Numbered from the stretch's first letter, positions 1-39,300 are shown. The stretch is 64,000 nt of DNA from Eleginops maclovinus (GCF_036324505.1 NC_086366.1:9579927-9643926); one strand, 5' to 3'. A program made the numbers and translations. Notes: generated by a model not told the origin, from the letters alone.

Positions 1-24866
<24,866 letters not shown>

Positions 24867-26917
24867 GACTGGTGTGTGTGAGTGCAGCATGTGGGAGGGC
24901 AAGTCTATGTCCGCAGAGAAAATGCAGACACCTCAGATCATGGCTGACGAGACATGTGGAAGACAAACGTGAACTGTATTAACAAATAGCACATGCATCA
25001 GCTATAAACAAAGTTGTTTTGTGTGTGTCACATTGGTCTCATTATACACCAGATAATAAAAGATACTTCCTTTATTTGCTATTTTTTGAAATCATGCATT
25101 GAGAAATGTTATGTAGTTTCTAAAAATGTTTTGCTTCCCAAAAGACAAAATGATGATTAACATGTAAAATGACAGTAGTATTCATCTAAGAGCTGCATAT
25201 TTTTATAGACTGTAGTGTCAAAGTAATTTCTGATGAATTGCTGTCAGGGGTGGTGACTATGAACTCGCTAAAAGAGGAAGTTGTGTTTTTGCTTCTTAAG
25301 AAAGATCCCTCAAGTTATTTTCAACAGTTCTTAAGCTCACTACAGTATACACAGCTTTAAAAGATTTCAAAACCTTTCATTCAGAAACTGCTAAAGTCAA
25401 ATGATCATGTTTTATTTCAGTGACTTTGAAGGGAACTGCTGATGTGACACACATCCGAGGCAAACACACATGTGTTGTACAAGCATAAAAGCACTTATTT
25501 TGAAAAAGAAATAACTTAACTTAAAGATAATTCCTATTGAGCAGCACTATCACACAACAGCCCACAATTGGGAGGAAGTGTGGTTGACACAACAAGTATT
25601 GGCAAACAACGCACGTACTCACAGACTCACCCAAGTCTCTCTTCATCTCTCGAACACACACTTGAATGCTGTATAAGTAAATTCAAGATCAGCTTCCCAG
25701 AAAGCAACCCCATCTTTATCCCTTTACACTCTCTTAGTGTGCACTCCACTCTAAGTTTCAGTTTCTAATGCTGTGTGACATAACATATGAATAATGTGAC
25801 CGTGTTTAAACTGTCTAGGTATGTCTTTTGGAAGTTTTCACACAAGCCAAAACGCCTTGATTAGCAAACAGCAGGCATATCCAGCTGCAGTCACATGGCG
25901 CAAACCCGCCTGCCTGTGAGAATTAGCTCTGAGAGGACTGCTGTTGTTGTTGTTGTTGTGATGCAGAAAGAAGAGCTATAGTATGACAAGAACATCAATA
26001 AAAATAAATGTCCATCATGCTTCCATAGACTATGTTCATAATCATTAAACAAACAATTGCTGCATTCACACTGTTTTGTACTTTGACCACAGGGAAAGCT
26101 GAAGATTTTAAGACCGAGCCACAAATAGTTTTAGTCTCACCTCAAAACAAACACTACTTTAATGTGAGACTGTACTGTGTATATATTTGAGGGACCTGGT
26201 AATGTGCCTACAGTAATGAGTACTTTGTGATCTATTTCTTCCACTACAGCTTAATACAAGGTCCACAACCTGATCACCCTATTGGAATTTAAAATAGCGA
26301 AAAAAAAATAAAACAGTACTCCAGACAGAGTGAAATTTACCCAAAAATGACATATAATACAAAAAATAGCTTGAATTATGTTACATTTCTTGAGCATTTT
26401 ACTGGATTTTAAATACAATTACAGTACAATATTCAAGGATACGTAGCTGGTCTTGTTACTAACAGCAGAGGCAAACAAGAAGTGAGTAACACCTTTTTTT
26501 TTTACCTTGATAGCTAGAAGGCGAAGGCGGCTGAGCAGTGAACCACACAATATAGGCCTAGTCCAAGACATGCTATACGGCAGTGTGTGAGTACAAACGA
26601 GGGCATTTCATTTCCTGTGAAATGTTTCCTCTAAGAGGGCAAAGACCACAGAGCGAAGGGACAGGATGATTCTTGCTCTCTGATCAAACATAGTTCCTAT
26701 TTTTGAATTGAGGAACTCTTCACTCAGAAACATGATGCATTACAGTCTGATTGGTCTTCAGCCGTCATTGGGGAGTTACTCATAAACTAAAACAAACACA
26801 CCGAGTCCAAAAACGACATTAGCTAACACAGAAAATATTTAACTAGCAGGTCTCAGCATCTTTGACCAGATACATTTTTCACCTCAGCACTTTGGTCTAC
26901 AAAAGCCCTTAATCAGC

Positions 26918-27034
<117 letters not shown>

Positions 27035-28194
27035 AAGGAAGAACATCAAGTGTTAAATGCTCATACAAAGGGTGAGAAAAACTAATGAACACAGAATGTG
27101 CACAAAGGTTTGCCTCTAACTATTGTCCAAAGCCAGGCATCGGAAGCAGCTGCAATAATCAAGACACAACGAGGTGAAGCATAACAGATCAAGTTTAAAA
27201 CTGAAAAGAATGTAGCCACTGAAAGCGGCATTAATTGGGCATCAATGCAAAACACTATCAGCTTCTAAAGTTCAATTCACAAAAGTTATTGCACTGATAA
27301 TATTAAAGCACAAGTATGGCCATAAAGTGATAAAGCTGAGTGCAATTGGCCCCTTTGTGGCAAAGTTTAAATGCTGTCTTTTTGCAAACAACCCAGTAGA
27401 CACAACAATAGCAGAGAGAAAACTAAATATTGATTTGCAGACTACAAGCTGCAGGTGCTAAACCATCAAGGTGCAGAGCAACTCCCCTAAGGTTCAGGCA
27501 AAGAGTTTTATCGCAACAGCAGGAAACCATACTTTAGATCTAGTATCCCAGTCTGTCAGTTCAAATGTGCTTTAGTTCCCAGCATCTCTCTGAAGACGCA
27601 AGTAAATTCACTTTCACTGCATGATGCTATTGGTACAGATCCTTGGGAATTGGAGTGTTTTTACAATTAGGCTCATTTGCATAGAAAGGGGCCAATATTT
27701 CACCAGATGCATGCATGTTACCTCATTTAAATACGTGCTTATAGCACAATAGCGAGAGCTCAGAGACGTTATTAGCTTTGCAGCACAGTTAGGGGTGCAC
27801 TTCCCACTTTGAAGGGGCTTTGTGAATTATACAGTTTCTGTTTGTCTTGTAAGTGCAAGTTCTGCAGTTGCATAGACTGTGCAATCCATTTGTGATATTG
27901 CCTGTGAGACTGTATCTAGCAGATCCTTTATGAAATATTACATAACTTATTGAGAAAGTTGAGATTTCACATTGATTTTTAAGACTTACACAACTAAGCT
28001 CAGCGGCTCACAGCTGTGTGGGTCAAATTCTGATACGAACACATTACTAATCTTATTTAAAAAGCACTTTTCAATATTATGTTAAAAATAATAATTAAAA
28101 AAAGAACAAACTTGTGGATTTAGACAACAAACTAAAAGTGTAAAACATAGATGCTAAAATGATTATGTTTTTCAGTCTGGTCAGTGAAGCAGCT

Positions 28195-28830
28195 TAAAGG
28201 TTGTAAGGGATAAAAGATCTTTAACATAATCTGGAGCCAGACGATTAATGGCCTTGTAGGTAATTAATACAAATTACTTTTAAATGTAATGGTCTGCCAG
28301 TGCAATGATGCTTAACCGTTATGACAGAACCTCCTATGTTAAGTTCATATTATGATGGCTGCTGAGTTCTGGATACATTTTGAGACGAAGTGGGAGTTTA
28401 AACAAGAAAAAGAGTTGGTCAAGTCTTGATGATATAAATGCATTTATAATTTGTTTCCGTCTTTGTCTTATCTTGTGTTTTTTAAGTGATAAAATCCAGC
28501 TGTTGGTGACATTTCTGGTATGCTGATGGAGGATAAGTGGCTATCAAATGTTACCCCCAAGTTCTTTGCCACGGCTTGAACATTTGCATAAAGTAAAGCC
28601 AGGACAAACTGTATGTGGTTTATGATGCTCTGGACTAAAGATCAAAACCTCTGTTTTATTGCTATCTAATTGTAGGAAGTTAGCGCCAATCCAGTCGTTG
28701 ACATGTGATTAACAGGAGCGCAGTAAAGTCAGATTGTTCAGTTAATGTGCTGTACATGAGAGGTAAAACTGTGGACCATCAACACTGAAATCAAATACTG
28801 TGATGCCAAGTGTTCAGTACTTCAGTGTTC
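28195..28830. repeat. decayed interspersed repeat typical of fish genomes
   Basis: The run 'GGAGCCAGACGATTAATGG' ... 'TGGTCTGCCAGTGCAATG' ... 'GCTGCTGAGTTCTGGAT' resembles a widely dispersed vertebrate/fish repeat. All frames are broken. The class is uncertain from memory alone and the ends are approximate. Confidence 0.4.
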
Positions 28831-29109
28831 AGTACTTTAATGCAGAATGATAAAATTGATATCTTATTATTCAAATGAAAATCAAGCATGTTATCAGAAC
28901 TGTAAAGTTAGTTCTTCTGTTTATTAAATGTTGACTTCCTTTTTTCTACTTTGTCTTATTTTCTAAAGTTTCCAACCTGCATTTTCCTCTCTGTTCAACT
29001 CTTCCTCTCTCCATCGTTTTCTGCACTCCCTCTCTCCCTCCCACTGAGAAAGCTGCCAATAACAGGGTCTCTGTGCTCCCTTCACAATGGGGCATTCTGT
29101 TGCCTAAGC

Positions 29110-29293
<184 letters not shown>

Positions 29294-29480
29294 GAAGGAG
29301 GGAAATGCATGGTGGGGGCCCACTGGTCGAATCTGGTCACACTCTCTTAAAAAAAAAGTGCTCACCTAACAACATTGTGTTTGTGGAGTTAGCGGGGGTT
29401 TCAGTCCTCATATCCCCTTTCCATTTTACACACAAACGGCAAGCCAGGTTGTTCCATATTCTGTGTTGGCAGACTTTAGT

Positions 29481-29896
29481 GGCCTGTATGATGAAGCCAG
29501 TTCAACACACCCTGGATATCTTTTAGTTATCTGGCTCGACTAACCCTCACAAACGAAATCTACCCAGGGTTTCTGGCTATGAGCGCGTTCACATGAAAGG
29601 GGCGGGGTTAGCAACATTTGACACATCACAAACACGGAGAAGCGTACTGACAGCGAAGCGTCATACTTTACGAATGAAAAGTAAACTATCATGTTAGAAA
29701 AATATCCATGACTACGGACGTTTAAACTATATTTCCTTTATCCTGTAATATGACATCATGGCTTTAAACTCTGCACACAGAGATTGGTCAGCAGGCGATG
29801 CTTTCACTGAGTTGATCTCTTATCTGGAGCAGGTTAGTAGGACCGAAAACCTGAAGTTACCTCGCTAACCCCAAATCCTGTTTCATCATACAGGCC
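29481..29896. mobile_element. short inverted-repeat element (MITE-like)
   Basis: A 416-bp segment begins GGCCTGTATGATGAA and ends with its exact reverse complement, TTCATCATACAGGCC (15-bp perfect termini). The inside is CpG-richer than the surroundings and has no transposase frame. It resembles a palindromic non-autonomous element common in teleosts. No convincing target duplication is visible, so the superfamily is unassigned. Confidence 0.7.
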
Positions 29897-29930
29897 TCAT
29901 GTTATATTCTGCTGACTGAGTTTGCGTTGA

Positions 29931-29938
29931 GTGATATC
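29931..29938. repeat. hAT target-site duplication, left copy
   Basis: GTGATATC directly before the element terminus. An identical copy sits at 33352-33359. Confidence 0.93.
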
Positions 29939-30325
29939 TAGGGCTGAACGATATATCGCATTTGCGATAATATCGCGATATGACCAAGTGCGATGTTCTA
30001 ATCGCGAAAGTCTGCGATTTAATTTTTTTTTTTTAAATTTAAAAAAAATTTTTTTTTTTTTTTTTTTTTAATTTTTTTTTTTTATATCATTTAAAAAATC
30101 ATACAGTACATATCAACATACAAACGTACAAGGGGTACACACGTATAAAAATACATCAACATTATAAAGAAAGGCTGCGATTATACTCTGTTCACGTGAT
30201 ATGCGGGAGTAAAACGAGATTGTCTAACCACAGAGGCTGCACTCTGGTCACGTGACACAGGGAGCAAAGTTTTGAAACAGTCTACCGGAGAGAACTCGCA
30301 AGCAAAGCTAGCTGTAACCTACGCA

Positions 30326-32691
30326 ATGGCCTCAGGCTCAACAGAACCAGACCCTGCGGGGCTAGTTTCAAGAGGAAATACACATCAGTCGTGTGAGACT
30401 ATTTCGGTTTTAAGAAAGAAGATGTTGCACAGAGTCAGGTACTGTGTAAAACCTGCCTGGTCAGAGTTGGTACATCACGGGGCAACACTACCAATTTGTA
30501 CCAGCACCTAAAAACGCAGCACAAAACAGTGTATGATAGATGTATGGCTACAAAATCAAGCAGTGTGCAGAATAATCCTAGTAAAGTTAATCGGCAAGGA
30601 TCACTGACCGAACTGTTTGAAGGTGTTACGCCATATGAACGCAGTTCAAAGCGGCACACGGAAATTACCAAAGCAGTAACCCAATGCATCGCGAAAGACA
30701 TGATGGCCGTCAATACGGTGACCAAGCTTGGGTTCAATAATTTGGTAACTACGCTGGATAAGAGGTACAAAATGCCCTCCCGCACGTATTTTAGTCAGAC
30801 TGCCCTTCCGGAGCTACATATGCAGTGTAGGCAGAAAGTAGCAGCGGACTTGAAGGCTGTGGAGTTTTTTGCGGCTACAACAGACATGTGGTCAAGCCGT
30901 ACAGCGGAGCCTTATCAAAGCCTTACGGTCCATTATATCTCTGAAGACCTCCACCTCGAAGCTCGCAGCCTTCAAACGGCCTACTTCCCCGAAGACCACA
31001 CAGCCGAAAACATTGCTGCTGGCCTGAGAGAGGGGCTTGCGTGCTGGGATCTCACTGAAGACAACCTTGTCTGCATAACGACGGACAACGCGTCAAATAT
31101 GGTGAAAGCAGCACAGCTGAACGAATGGACCAGACTCCAGTGTTTCGGACACAGATTACATCTTGCTATTGGTAAGTTTCTGCTGAGAGAGAGAGAGAGT
31201 GTGTGTGTGTGTGTGTGTGTGTGCGTGTGTGTGCATGCACGCGCCTGTGTATCACTCTCTCCCACAAACACACACCACACTATTATTTCCCTTGTTCTTT
31301 AATGCTGTTAATTCTAGTTATGTTATGTCAACCCAACGCTGATGTACCCACCTCTCGTTATGTATTTTCTTTTTTGTTTTTGTCTTATGGTCTGATGTTC
31401 TTGTATGTCATGATGTATGTAACAATAGCTTTGGCAACACTGTTCCCATAGTCATGCTAATAAAGCAAATTTGAGAGAGAGAGAGAAATGGTGAAACCTT
31501 GTATCACACAACTGCAATTGTTTGAGTTACACTAATTTTACTTTTTTACTTAATTTTTTTTTCCTCCAGAAAATGCAATCAAAGATGATAGAGTATCCAG
31601 AGCAATAGGGCAGTGCAGGAAGTTGATGGGGCACTTCTCCCACAGTTGGAAGAAAAAGGCAGCGCTCACTGAGGCACAGAAGGAGCTTAAGCTTCCTGAG
31701 CACTCTCTCATTACTGAGTGCCCTACAAGATGGGGGTCCAAAGAGAAAATGATTGCCAGAGTGCTGGAACAGATGACAGCCATATCAAAGGTATTGTCAG
31801 GTGACCGACATGCACGCCCCCTCATCCCAACCTGGCAGGATGCTGCCGTGTTGAAGTCCATTCATAAGGCACTGCATCCTCTCTCCGAATTTACTGATGC
31901 TCTTTCTGGAGAGGAGTATGTGAGCATCTCCTACCTCAAGCCAGTTCTCCATCTTCTGGCAACATCAGTCTTGGCTGAAGATGCTGAGGACACTGATCTG
32001 ACTAGATCAATTAAAACCAAGGTCCTGGCTTACCTCAACGACAAGTATAGTGACCTCATCACCCAGGAGCTTTTGGATGTTGCGTCTTTCATGGACCCTA
32101 GGTTCAAAACGCAATACATCAGCGCAGACAACCTTCCTGCCATTAAGGCCCGACTGAAGACAGAAATGGTGGAATCAGCAAGACGTACACATAATCAGGT
32201 TAATCCTTGAAAATAATTTTTCCACAAACACATACTATAATAGGTATATATAAGCTAACTGCAAAACTAATGTCTCTTTTCCCATCTGGCAGGAGAAGAG
32301 GTCTCGCACTGAAACCGCTCAAAATTCTCCAAGTGCACAGGCCTCTGGGGGAAAGGCAAAGAAGTCTCTTGGTAGTCTTTTTAAAACCAGTGTGGCCTCT
32401 TCAGCTTTGCCTCTGCCACTTGAAGATGTCGTGGAGGCAGAGTTGAATAGTTACCTGTTGAGCCCTGTCATTGACGGAGAGGATGATCCCTTAGCCTGGT
32501 GGAAGGTGCACAACATTCACTTTCCACGACTGTGCAAGATGGCCCGCAAATATCTATGTGTGCCAGCCACAAGTGCCCCCTCAGAGCGTTTGTTCAGCAC
32601 TGGAGGGAATATAGTGACTTGCACTCGCTCATCCTTAAAGCCAGCAAAAGTTGATATGCTGGTCTTCCTAGCAAAAAACCTTGAGCTATGA
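30326..32691 (+). pseudogene. hAT/ZBED-like transposase, three exons, two N-terminal lesions
   Basis: This transposase would cut and reinsert its own element. Exon 1 runs 30326-31171, exon 2 31570-32198, exon 3 32293-32691; junctions are GTAAGT/CCTCCAG and GTTAAT/TGGCAG, with matching phases. A BED zinc finger (CKTC, then HLKTQH) lies around 30397-30525. Candidate catalytic acids are D in ATTDMWSSR, D in CITTDNASN and E in SAPSERLFS. The C-terminal hAT dimerisation region reads SSLKPAKVDMLVFLAKNLEL. Two breaks precede the zinc finger: a one-base loss near 30371-30373 and an in-frame TGA at 30394-30396 where Trp is expected. Everything downstream is open. Confidence 0.88.
31200..31234. repeat. 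GA/GT simple repeat inside the transposase intron
   Basis: A GAGAGA run (from about 31187) then GT units just after the transposase intron 1 donor. It looks like an expansion after insertion. Confidence 0.8.
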
Positions 32692-33351
32692 TGATTATGG
32701 CTGGCAGAGCCATACTCATTGTGCACTTTAGTTTGTGCTGTGTTACTGTTACTGCAGATAATCAAGATGTTCAGCCAGTTTTAATTTAAAGGTGTGTTTG
32801 TGTGTGTATACAATTGCTATATTATGTTTGCACTTTATGTGTAATGTTACTGACTAGTTTTATTTATTTAATATTATTTTTTAATTTAATGACTTTCTAG
32901 CAGTTCACAGATGTCGAAAGTCGAGTGTGGTAAAGCCACAGATTGTTTTTTATATATATATATATATATATTTCTGCACATTGTACTGACTTTCATTTTA
33001 ATGTTTACACCAGGGTTCCTTGTCAGCACTTTATGCTCAGATGTTACTATACTATGCTCAGAGATGTTACTACTCAAAATATACTATTGTGTATGTTCAA
33101 ATATACTGTTTTGATTGAATTAGTTGTCAGTCATCATTCATGCAAACTCATGTCATCATAACAGAGGTATGTCTTCCAGGAAAGAACAGTTTAAAATTAA
33201 TGTAATATAGTATTGGCCATACTATATGATGTTTTGCTTGTCAATAATACAGAAGACAAAGTCCTTAAAAAATAATCGCATATCGCATCGCAATCGCAAT
33301 ATTGGCGCGAAAAATCGCAATTAGATTATTTTCCATAATCGTTCAGCCCTA

Positions 33352-33359
33352 GTGATATC
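33352..33359. repeat. hAT target-site duplication, right copy
   Basis: GTGATATC directly after the right terminus, identical to the left copy. Confidence 0.93.
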
Positions 33360-36300
33360 TACGAAAATGCAACCAACTTAGCACATTCCTGATCACAGAA
33401 ACACATGACCTTGTGTTGTCTCTTGACTGCATACAGAACACCCACAAACTGTTAAGTGTAACCAACAGCGTGACGTATGTCACAAGGCTCAAAAAGTATT
33501 TCTCATACCTATCACATACTCATTTCTAGTTATGTGACCTTTATTCTAGTTCCAATGCCAGAATTTGTGCATACTACAGCACTTAAATGTCGATATAGCT
33601 GATGATTTTAAGGATGCGTGTACACTCATAGCATGAGTATGGTGCGTGCAATATTAAGTTGCTGTTTTTAAATATAAAAAGTCCCCCTGAAAAAATCTCA
33701 AGACGTTAAGCTTCAACGATCTTTCTATCAAGAAAAACAGATCTACTTCAAAAACACATAGGACTCTTTTTTTCTTTTTCTAACTTTAACAAATAAGATG
33801 TGAGCTACAATTACAGCCCCCTTGTTCTGACAGCCTTCACTCAACTTGCTGATAATGAATAAAATATAACTTCTGAGGTAGCTGTGGAGGAGTCAGCTGG
33901 TTTTATGTTAGTCACAGATAAAAAATAAAATTCCAGTGGATGCAAAGCACAAATAAGTGTGTATGCCAATTAAACAGATTGCCATTCCATAAGTCCACAA
34001 GAAAGCACTGACTGTAGCACAAATGACTTCATGTTGTTAATGGAATTTAAAGTAGGTAGAGTGTCCCCACTTCAGTTGAATTTCACAATCCTTGAGAAAT
34101 GTTGTAACAACTCACACATATTACAATGACAGAAATGATGACATGGAATTCAGTCTAATATAATATGCTGTTATTGTGGATAATTTAGTTTAATTAATTC
34201 TGAACACTGTTTAAATTTGCAAAGGGAGCTGAATGATGATGATGACAGTTAATTTACTTTCATTTCTCTCTGTCACCAAATGATGTCCAGCTGTCTCCTT
34301 TACCATTCTGCAGTCATGATGTAGAATAAATACCAGCAGACTAGCAATGTACAGAATTTAAAACCTCCGTTATTATTGAAGTCCACATAAAATATCATTA
34401 TAAAACAAGGACAGAGAAAGACCTTCTTCTCTCTGGCAGTCTTACACATGAGTGTTTTGAAATTGTCTTTCTTTTTTAACATTTCTAACATTGTGTAGTT
34501 AGTACCCCAAGTAGTAGGCGGACAATAAATAAAGAGTCTCTTTTGTGATTCAAATACTGGCACAAATATAATGTAACTAAATGCATGTAGTATATATTAA
34601 GAAATGTACTATTTAATAAAAGAAGGGACCAGTATGACTTCCAAGAAACACTGCAGATAAAACACAGTAAAGCTTTGCTTTTGACTTGAAAACTCTGGCT
34701 GTTGTTCAACGTTGCTTTGAATGCCACAGGGACTGTCCATTGATATACATAGTAATACTACTGCAGAGCCTTCAACTGCTTTGAACTCACATTTTAGTAA
34801 AACTAGGTGGTAAATCATTTACACAGATTATCATTACAACCCAACATTCAAAATATACAGCAAGCTACATGTTTAGGTCTTTAAATTTGGCTCTTTGGTC
34901 AATTGTCTATAGACTAGATCTAAACCAATAGAAGCCCAGACTGTCAAAACAGCATTTACTGGCTTAAAGTCATCAGTATATGTTGATAGGTGACAAAACT
35001 GTCAATATACTAAAATGTCAATGTGGCTTAACTGTATATCATTATTTATCCTAACTGTATCTGTGTCAAAAATCCAGTATCAATTTGGAGCATCCTGTTG
35101 AATGACTGAAAAGTACACGATTCTATATTTATAATGTTTGAATGCTAACTTCACTGGTCAGGTAGCACACATGGAGGTTTTGATTTTGCACTGGTGTTTC
35201 TGTTGTTAATGCCGGATTTCTGTAATTAGCATCCGGGCTAATTTTCATTTACTTCACTGTTAACCTACCAATGAAAAGAAGTTGGATAGCCACAAGATTA
35301 AAGTTTCCCTCAGACCCTCAGCTTTCTATCAAGGTATTGACCTTATATGGTTAACTGAAATAACACAAGCACACACAGGGGACATGACTCATGTACCCAC
35401 CAGCAGACACACTGGTCTTTTCAGCCCACTTTCAATTAATACTGAATAGTGACTCAGCCCTGCCAGTAAAGAAATTCATCCTGAACAATGTCCTCTAGTG
35501 AACAAGCCTGTAACACTTGACTCTGACTCTTCAGGGTGCAACATTTCACAGGACAATGTTTCCTCATGGTAACCCTCCTGTAACTACCGCGTTGAGCCTA
35601 GGAGTCCTTTAGTTGGACAAAGGTCGCCACCCAGTATGTCAAAAAACCATATAGTGACTAGTGAGTATTAAGTTCTAGGGTCTTCATTTGTTCCTCATAT
35701 TGTTCATTTAAATTAATGTGAGCTAATATTACTGCAAACTGCATAACGTAAACTAATTGCAGTATAATAATAATATGCTGGAGCTCATTTAATTTAAAGT
35801 CAATTTCCATTTTACTTTACCTGACATCTTTGATTTTCTGACAGACCACAGAGAGGTCATTTGAATATAAAGTCTACAATATAGTCTCTGTATTCAACAG
35901 CAGCACAAGCTTTGCAAGCAGGATTAGGTGCAGACACAAATGTACTCACTATGTATTTAAAAACACACCACAATTGGTTTAAAAGCTCCACAAGTTCTTC
36001 CATGCCAAGCTAATCTCATCTTCACAAAATGTACAATCTCATGACAGAATTAACTGGTTCCTTCCCCTGTAAATATGAACAGTCTTGAAGCATAATAACA
36101 AATATAACTATTTAATATAATATCATGTATAATCCCAGCCTCAACTTATTGATCCTTGCACAATGCACAACTGGCCTTTTCACCAAGCCTGTGTAATTTT
36201 ACAGCCAGACTGCTCAACACGTCCTCTGAACCTCTGAGATAATCCTCCGCTCACCTCATTATGGAATGATGCAGCAGCAAGGAATCATGTAAGCGTATGA

Positions 36301-39300
36301 GACAGATGGAAGACAGAGAATATATTTTTTTAGAGGGAGATGAAGAACTACTACTGAACTGTGCACTAATTATTGTATAAACCAATTTAAAGGGTCTACT
36401 GAGCAAAACCATTCATGCATAACCTACTCTATTCTAAGGTATTTAACCCACATGCACTGAAAGTGAAAAACTCACATGTTCCACTTGATACATTATCTGA
36501 TACATGCATATTCGAACAGTTTCACTATTGATCACATCTTAATGTTATCATTTTTTTTTTTTTAAACTCCACCTACAGGAGCCCTGCCTTAGAATGCAAT
36601 GAAATAAGAGTTTGTATAACAACCTTGAGATAGGGTGTGTGTAATCTGGTTCCAACCTGAAAATGAGTGTAAAAATCCCAGATGTAGGGGTAAAATGTTA
36701 CCTTTGTAACCACCTGTCACAATTCCACCTGCCAATAGATTCACAAATCACGATGTGGGAAAAGGCATATGATCAAATCCAATTACTCTATCTATACGTT
36801 TAAACACGAGATTTAATCGTCAATGTACCCATGCTTCCAGCGTATAAATAATGAATTCCACTGGGGATAAACAGCCCAGTGTAGGCAGTGCTATTTCCTC
36901 TCCACTTTTCCCACAAAAAGAATAGAGCAACTGAGAAAAACAACATCTAACAAGTTAGCCAAAGCATGGTAGGATATCATTACTCGATGAATTGCTAAAT
37001 TGATCAAAGCATTTGACGAGGCAAGGTTGAATACTCGGTCAGTGTCACATCACATTTCTGGTGTAGCCTGATCTGGGGTTTATGCAGTTAAAATAGCGTC
37101 TATTTTTATCAGCTGTGGTGGGAAAGTTTCTCTTTTTCATAAAAGTTGTGAATTGTTATCATTAACTTACCTTGTCAAGTCTTTGCAAGTGCCTAACTCA
37201 ACTGAAATACAGAGACGTTTTGTTTTTTTGAGGGGAAATTAGCGGCCACAACTGCGACGCAAAATAGCGGATAAGATTGTTCTCCCGGATAAAAAGCTGC
37301 AGTGGCAGAAACAACTCACAGACGGCATTAAGCTAAAGTAAAAGGTGAAAACTATTTCTGGTCCTGTGTTTCAAAATAAATAAACACATACATGTTTGAT
37401 GTTGTGGTGTTTTATTTTGAAGGATATGAATGAAGTATTTCCGGGGTTTCTCTGGCTAATTTGTTGCAGCAAAATTGCAAAACTTCCTTATGGCCGTCAT
37501 GTGACCATCAAAAAAGAATGGACAGCCCACTTTGTTTTCATGTAAATGCCCTTTATCTAGATATGATCCCATTTATTTATTAATCCCTTAACTTTCCTTT
37601 AACAAACATCATTTATAAACTCAAATTTTGCAAATGCAGATATTTGGTGACCTTTTAAACTGCAAAATAAATGTTTGAATGTAAAAAATAACATGCTTGT
37701 TGTTGTTCCAAATTAAAGTGAGTCAGTAATCTAAAAGGAATGTGTATGTTGGCAAAAACAAGGATTAGAACATGGAATGGAAACAGAAAAATAAGTTATT
37801 TGTGGAAAAGTTTGGAAAAGGAAATGAAAACATTTTACACCTATGTGTCATATAAAGCCCCAGAAAAAAAATAAGAGAGCACTTCAGCATTATCATTTCC
37901 TCTTGTTTTATTATTTATATGTATGTCTTTGAATTATTCTTTTTTGTATTATTATTATTATTGTATTCTATGAACTACTGTTTAAATTCAACACACACTG
38001 AAATGGCTGCCATACATGTAGAGATAAAGATTGATATGCTGTATATGACACATAGGTGAACAAAGATAAATAAATATAAAACAGAAATATGAACACCAGT
38101 GTATATAATATTTTTTGTTTGTGACTATTGGGTAATACAAATGTAGATTATTTGATTTTCAATGCATACATTATATGATAAGTGTCTAGATTAAACAATA
38201 AAAAATGGGTACGTGTCACCCTAAATTGTGTACAGTATATGAGTTGGAAAGGTTAGAAATGGCCATAATAACCTAAACTAATACATAACTAATAAACATA
38301 ACTCAAACAAGATTATAAATTGCATAAATCCCCATAAAGCAAAAATATTGAACTATTGTCGCAGAAAAATAATAATGCAATGATTAACTCTCTATTGACC
38401 TCGAGACACACAATCAATTATAAAACACACACATACACATGACCCAAAGGATATTGGTGCCTTCTTAATTTTCCTCTTGGAGTAATTGTGTTTACATTTA
38501 AACATATTTCCTAAACATTTCTGAATTTAATTGTTTTTGTTAGGTTTTTGTTGAAGCAGCTACTGATTTACATGATTTTATTTGACAAATTAATATAAAT
38601 ATATCCCACCACCACTAGCAACAACAACAACAAAAAGTAAGACTATAAGGGATGTCTGTTTAATTGCATGAGTTCCAATCCAGTCCATGAGCAATGAAGA
38701 TGATATGAACTGGTTTAATCTAGTTGTAGTAGATTTAACTCCAAACAGATGTTTGTACGGATGTTGCAGTGGTGTGGCATTCGTTTCCAGTTTTACATCA
38801 GACACGCTGCCGATAGGCTGCAGACAGTTGTGAGCTCCAGTTGTAACCAGAAGAGGGAAACCACTCACCACTGAGATGTAGAGCCTCATAGATGGACAGC
38901 GAATTTCAAAAGGCATCATGTTAAAAATAAGAATAAAACACAGCATAATAAAAGGAAACCAGCCTTTATAGTGGAAAGAGAATACTGCATGTAAATAATT
39001 GTTAAATTATTGAAGAGGGTTCTGTTGATTGCATTTCAGCATCAGTAAAGAGAATCAGTCAGCAAGATGAAAGCAAGTGAGAGCAAGAGAGGCTGGCATG
39101 CAATAAAAATCATAAACTAAACCAAAACTGGACCCGTGAGATTCATATCACTGTTCTACATGAATACATAACATATATGAATTAAACATATCCTACCCCT
39201 AAGTTTACATAAATGTAAAAGGTCAAATTTGTCATCTCCTCTTTCTTTTAGAGAGTTGAAGGGGAAATATGCCTAGAATTTTACCTTTGTGTTTCTCTTT

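Larger units (their letters stand above)
29939..33351 (+). mobile_element. full-length hAT (ZBED-type) DNA transposon
   Basis: A 3,413-bp element with 14-bp perfect terminal inverted repeats (TAGGGCTGAACGAT at the left, its complement at the right) and identical 8-bp target duplications, the hAT hallmark. Both subterminal regions are rich in TCGC/GCGA units, likely transposase-binding sites. It carries a three-exon transposase on the plus strand. An A/T homopolymer block at 30020-30085 lies before the coding part. The exact flanking duplications and nearly open frames suggest a fairly recent insertion. Confidence 0.95.

Noticed and set aside
29590..29620. GC box (GGGGCGGGG) and CpG-rich stretch as a promoter or arap1 first exon
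   Set aside because: It lies inside the 29481-29896 inverted-repeat element, so its composition is explained by the repeat; no transcript evidence is available.
30435..30785. Minus-strand 116-codon frame in the transposon
   Set aside because: Antisense of the transposase, which has clear hAT motifs on the plus strand.
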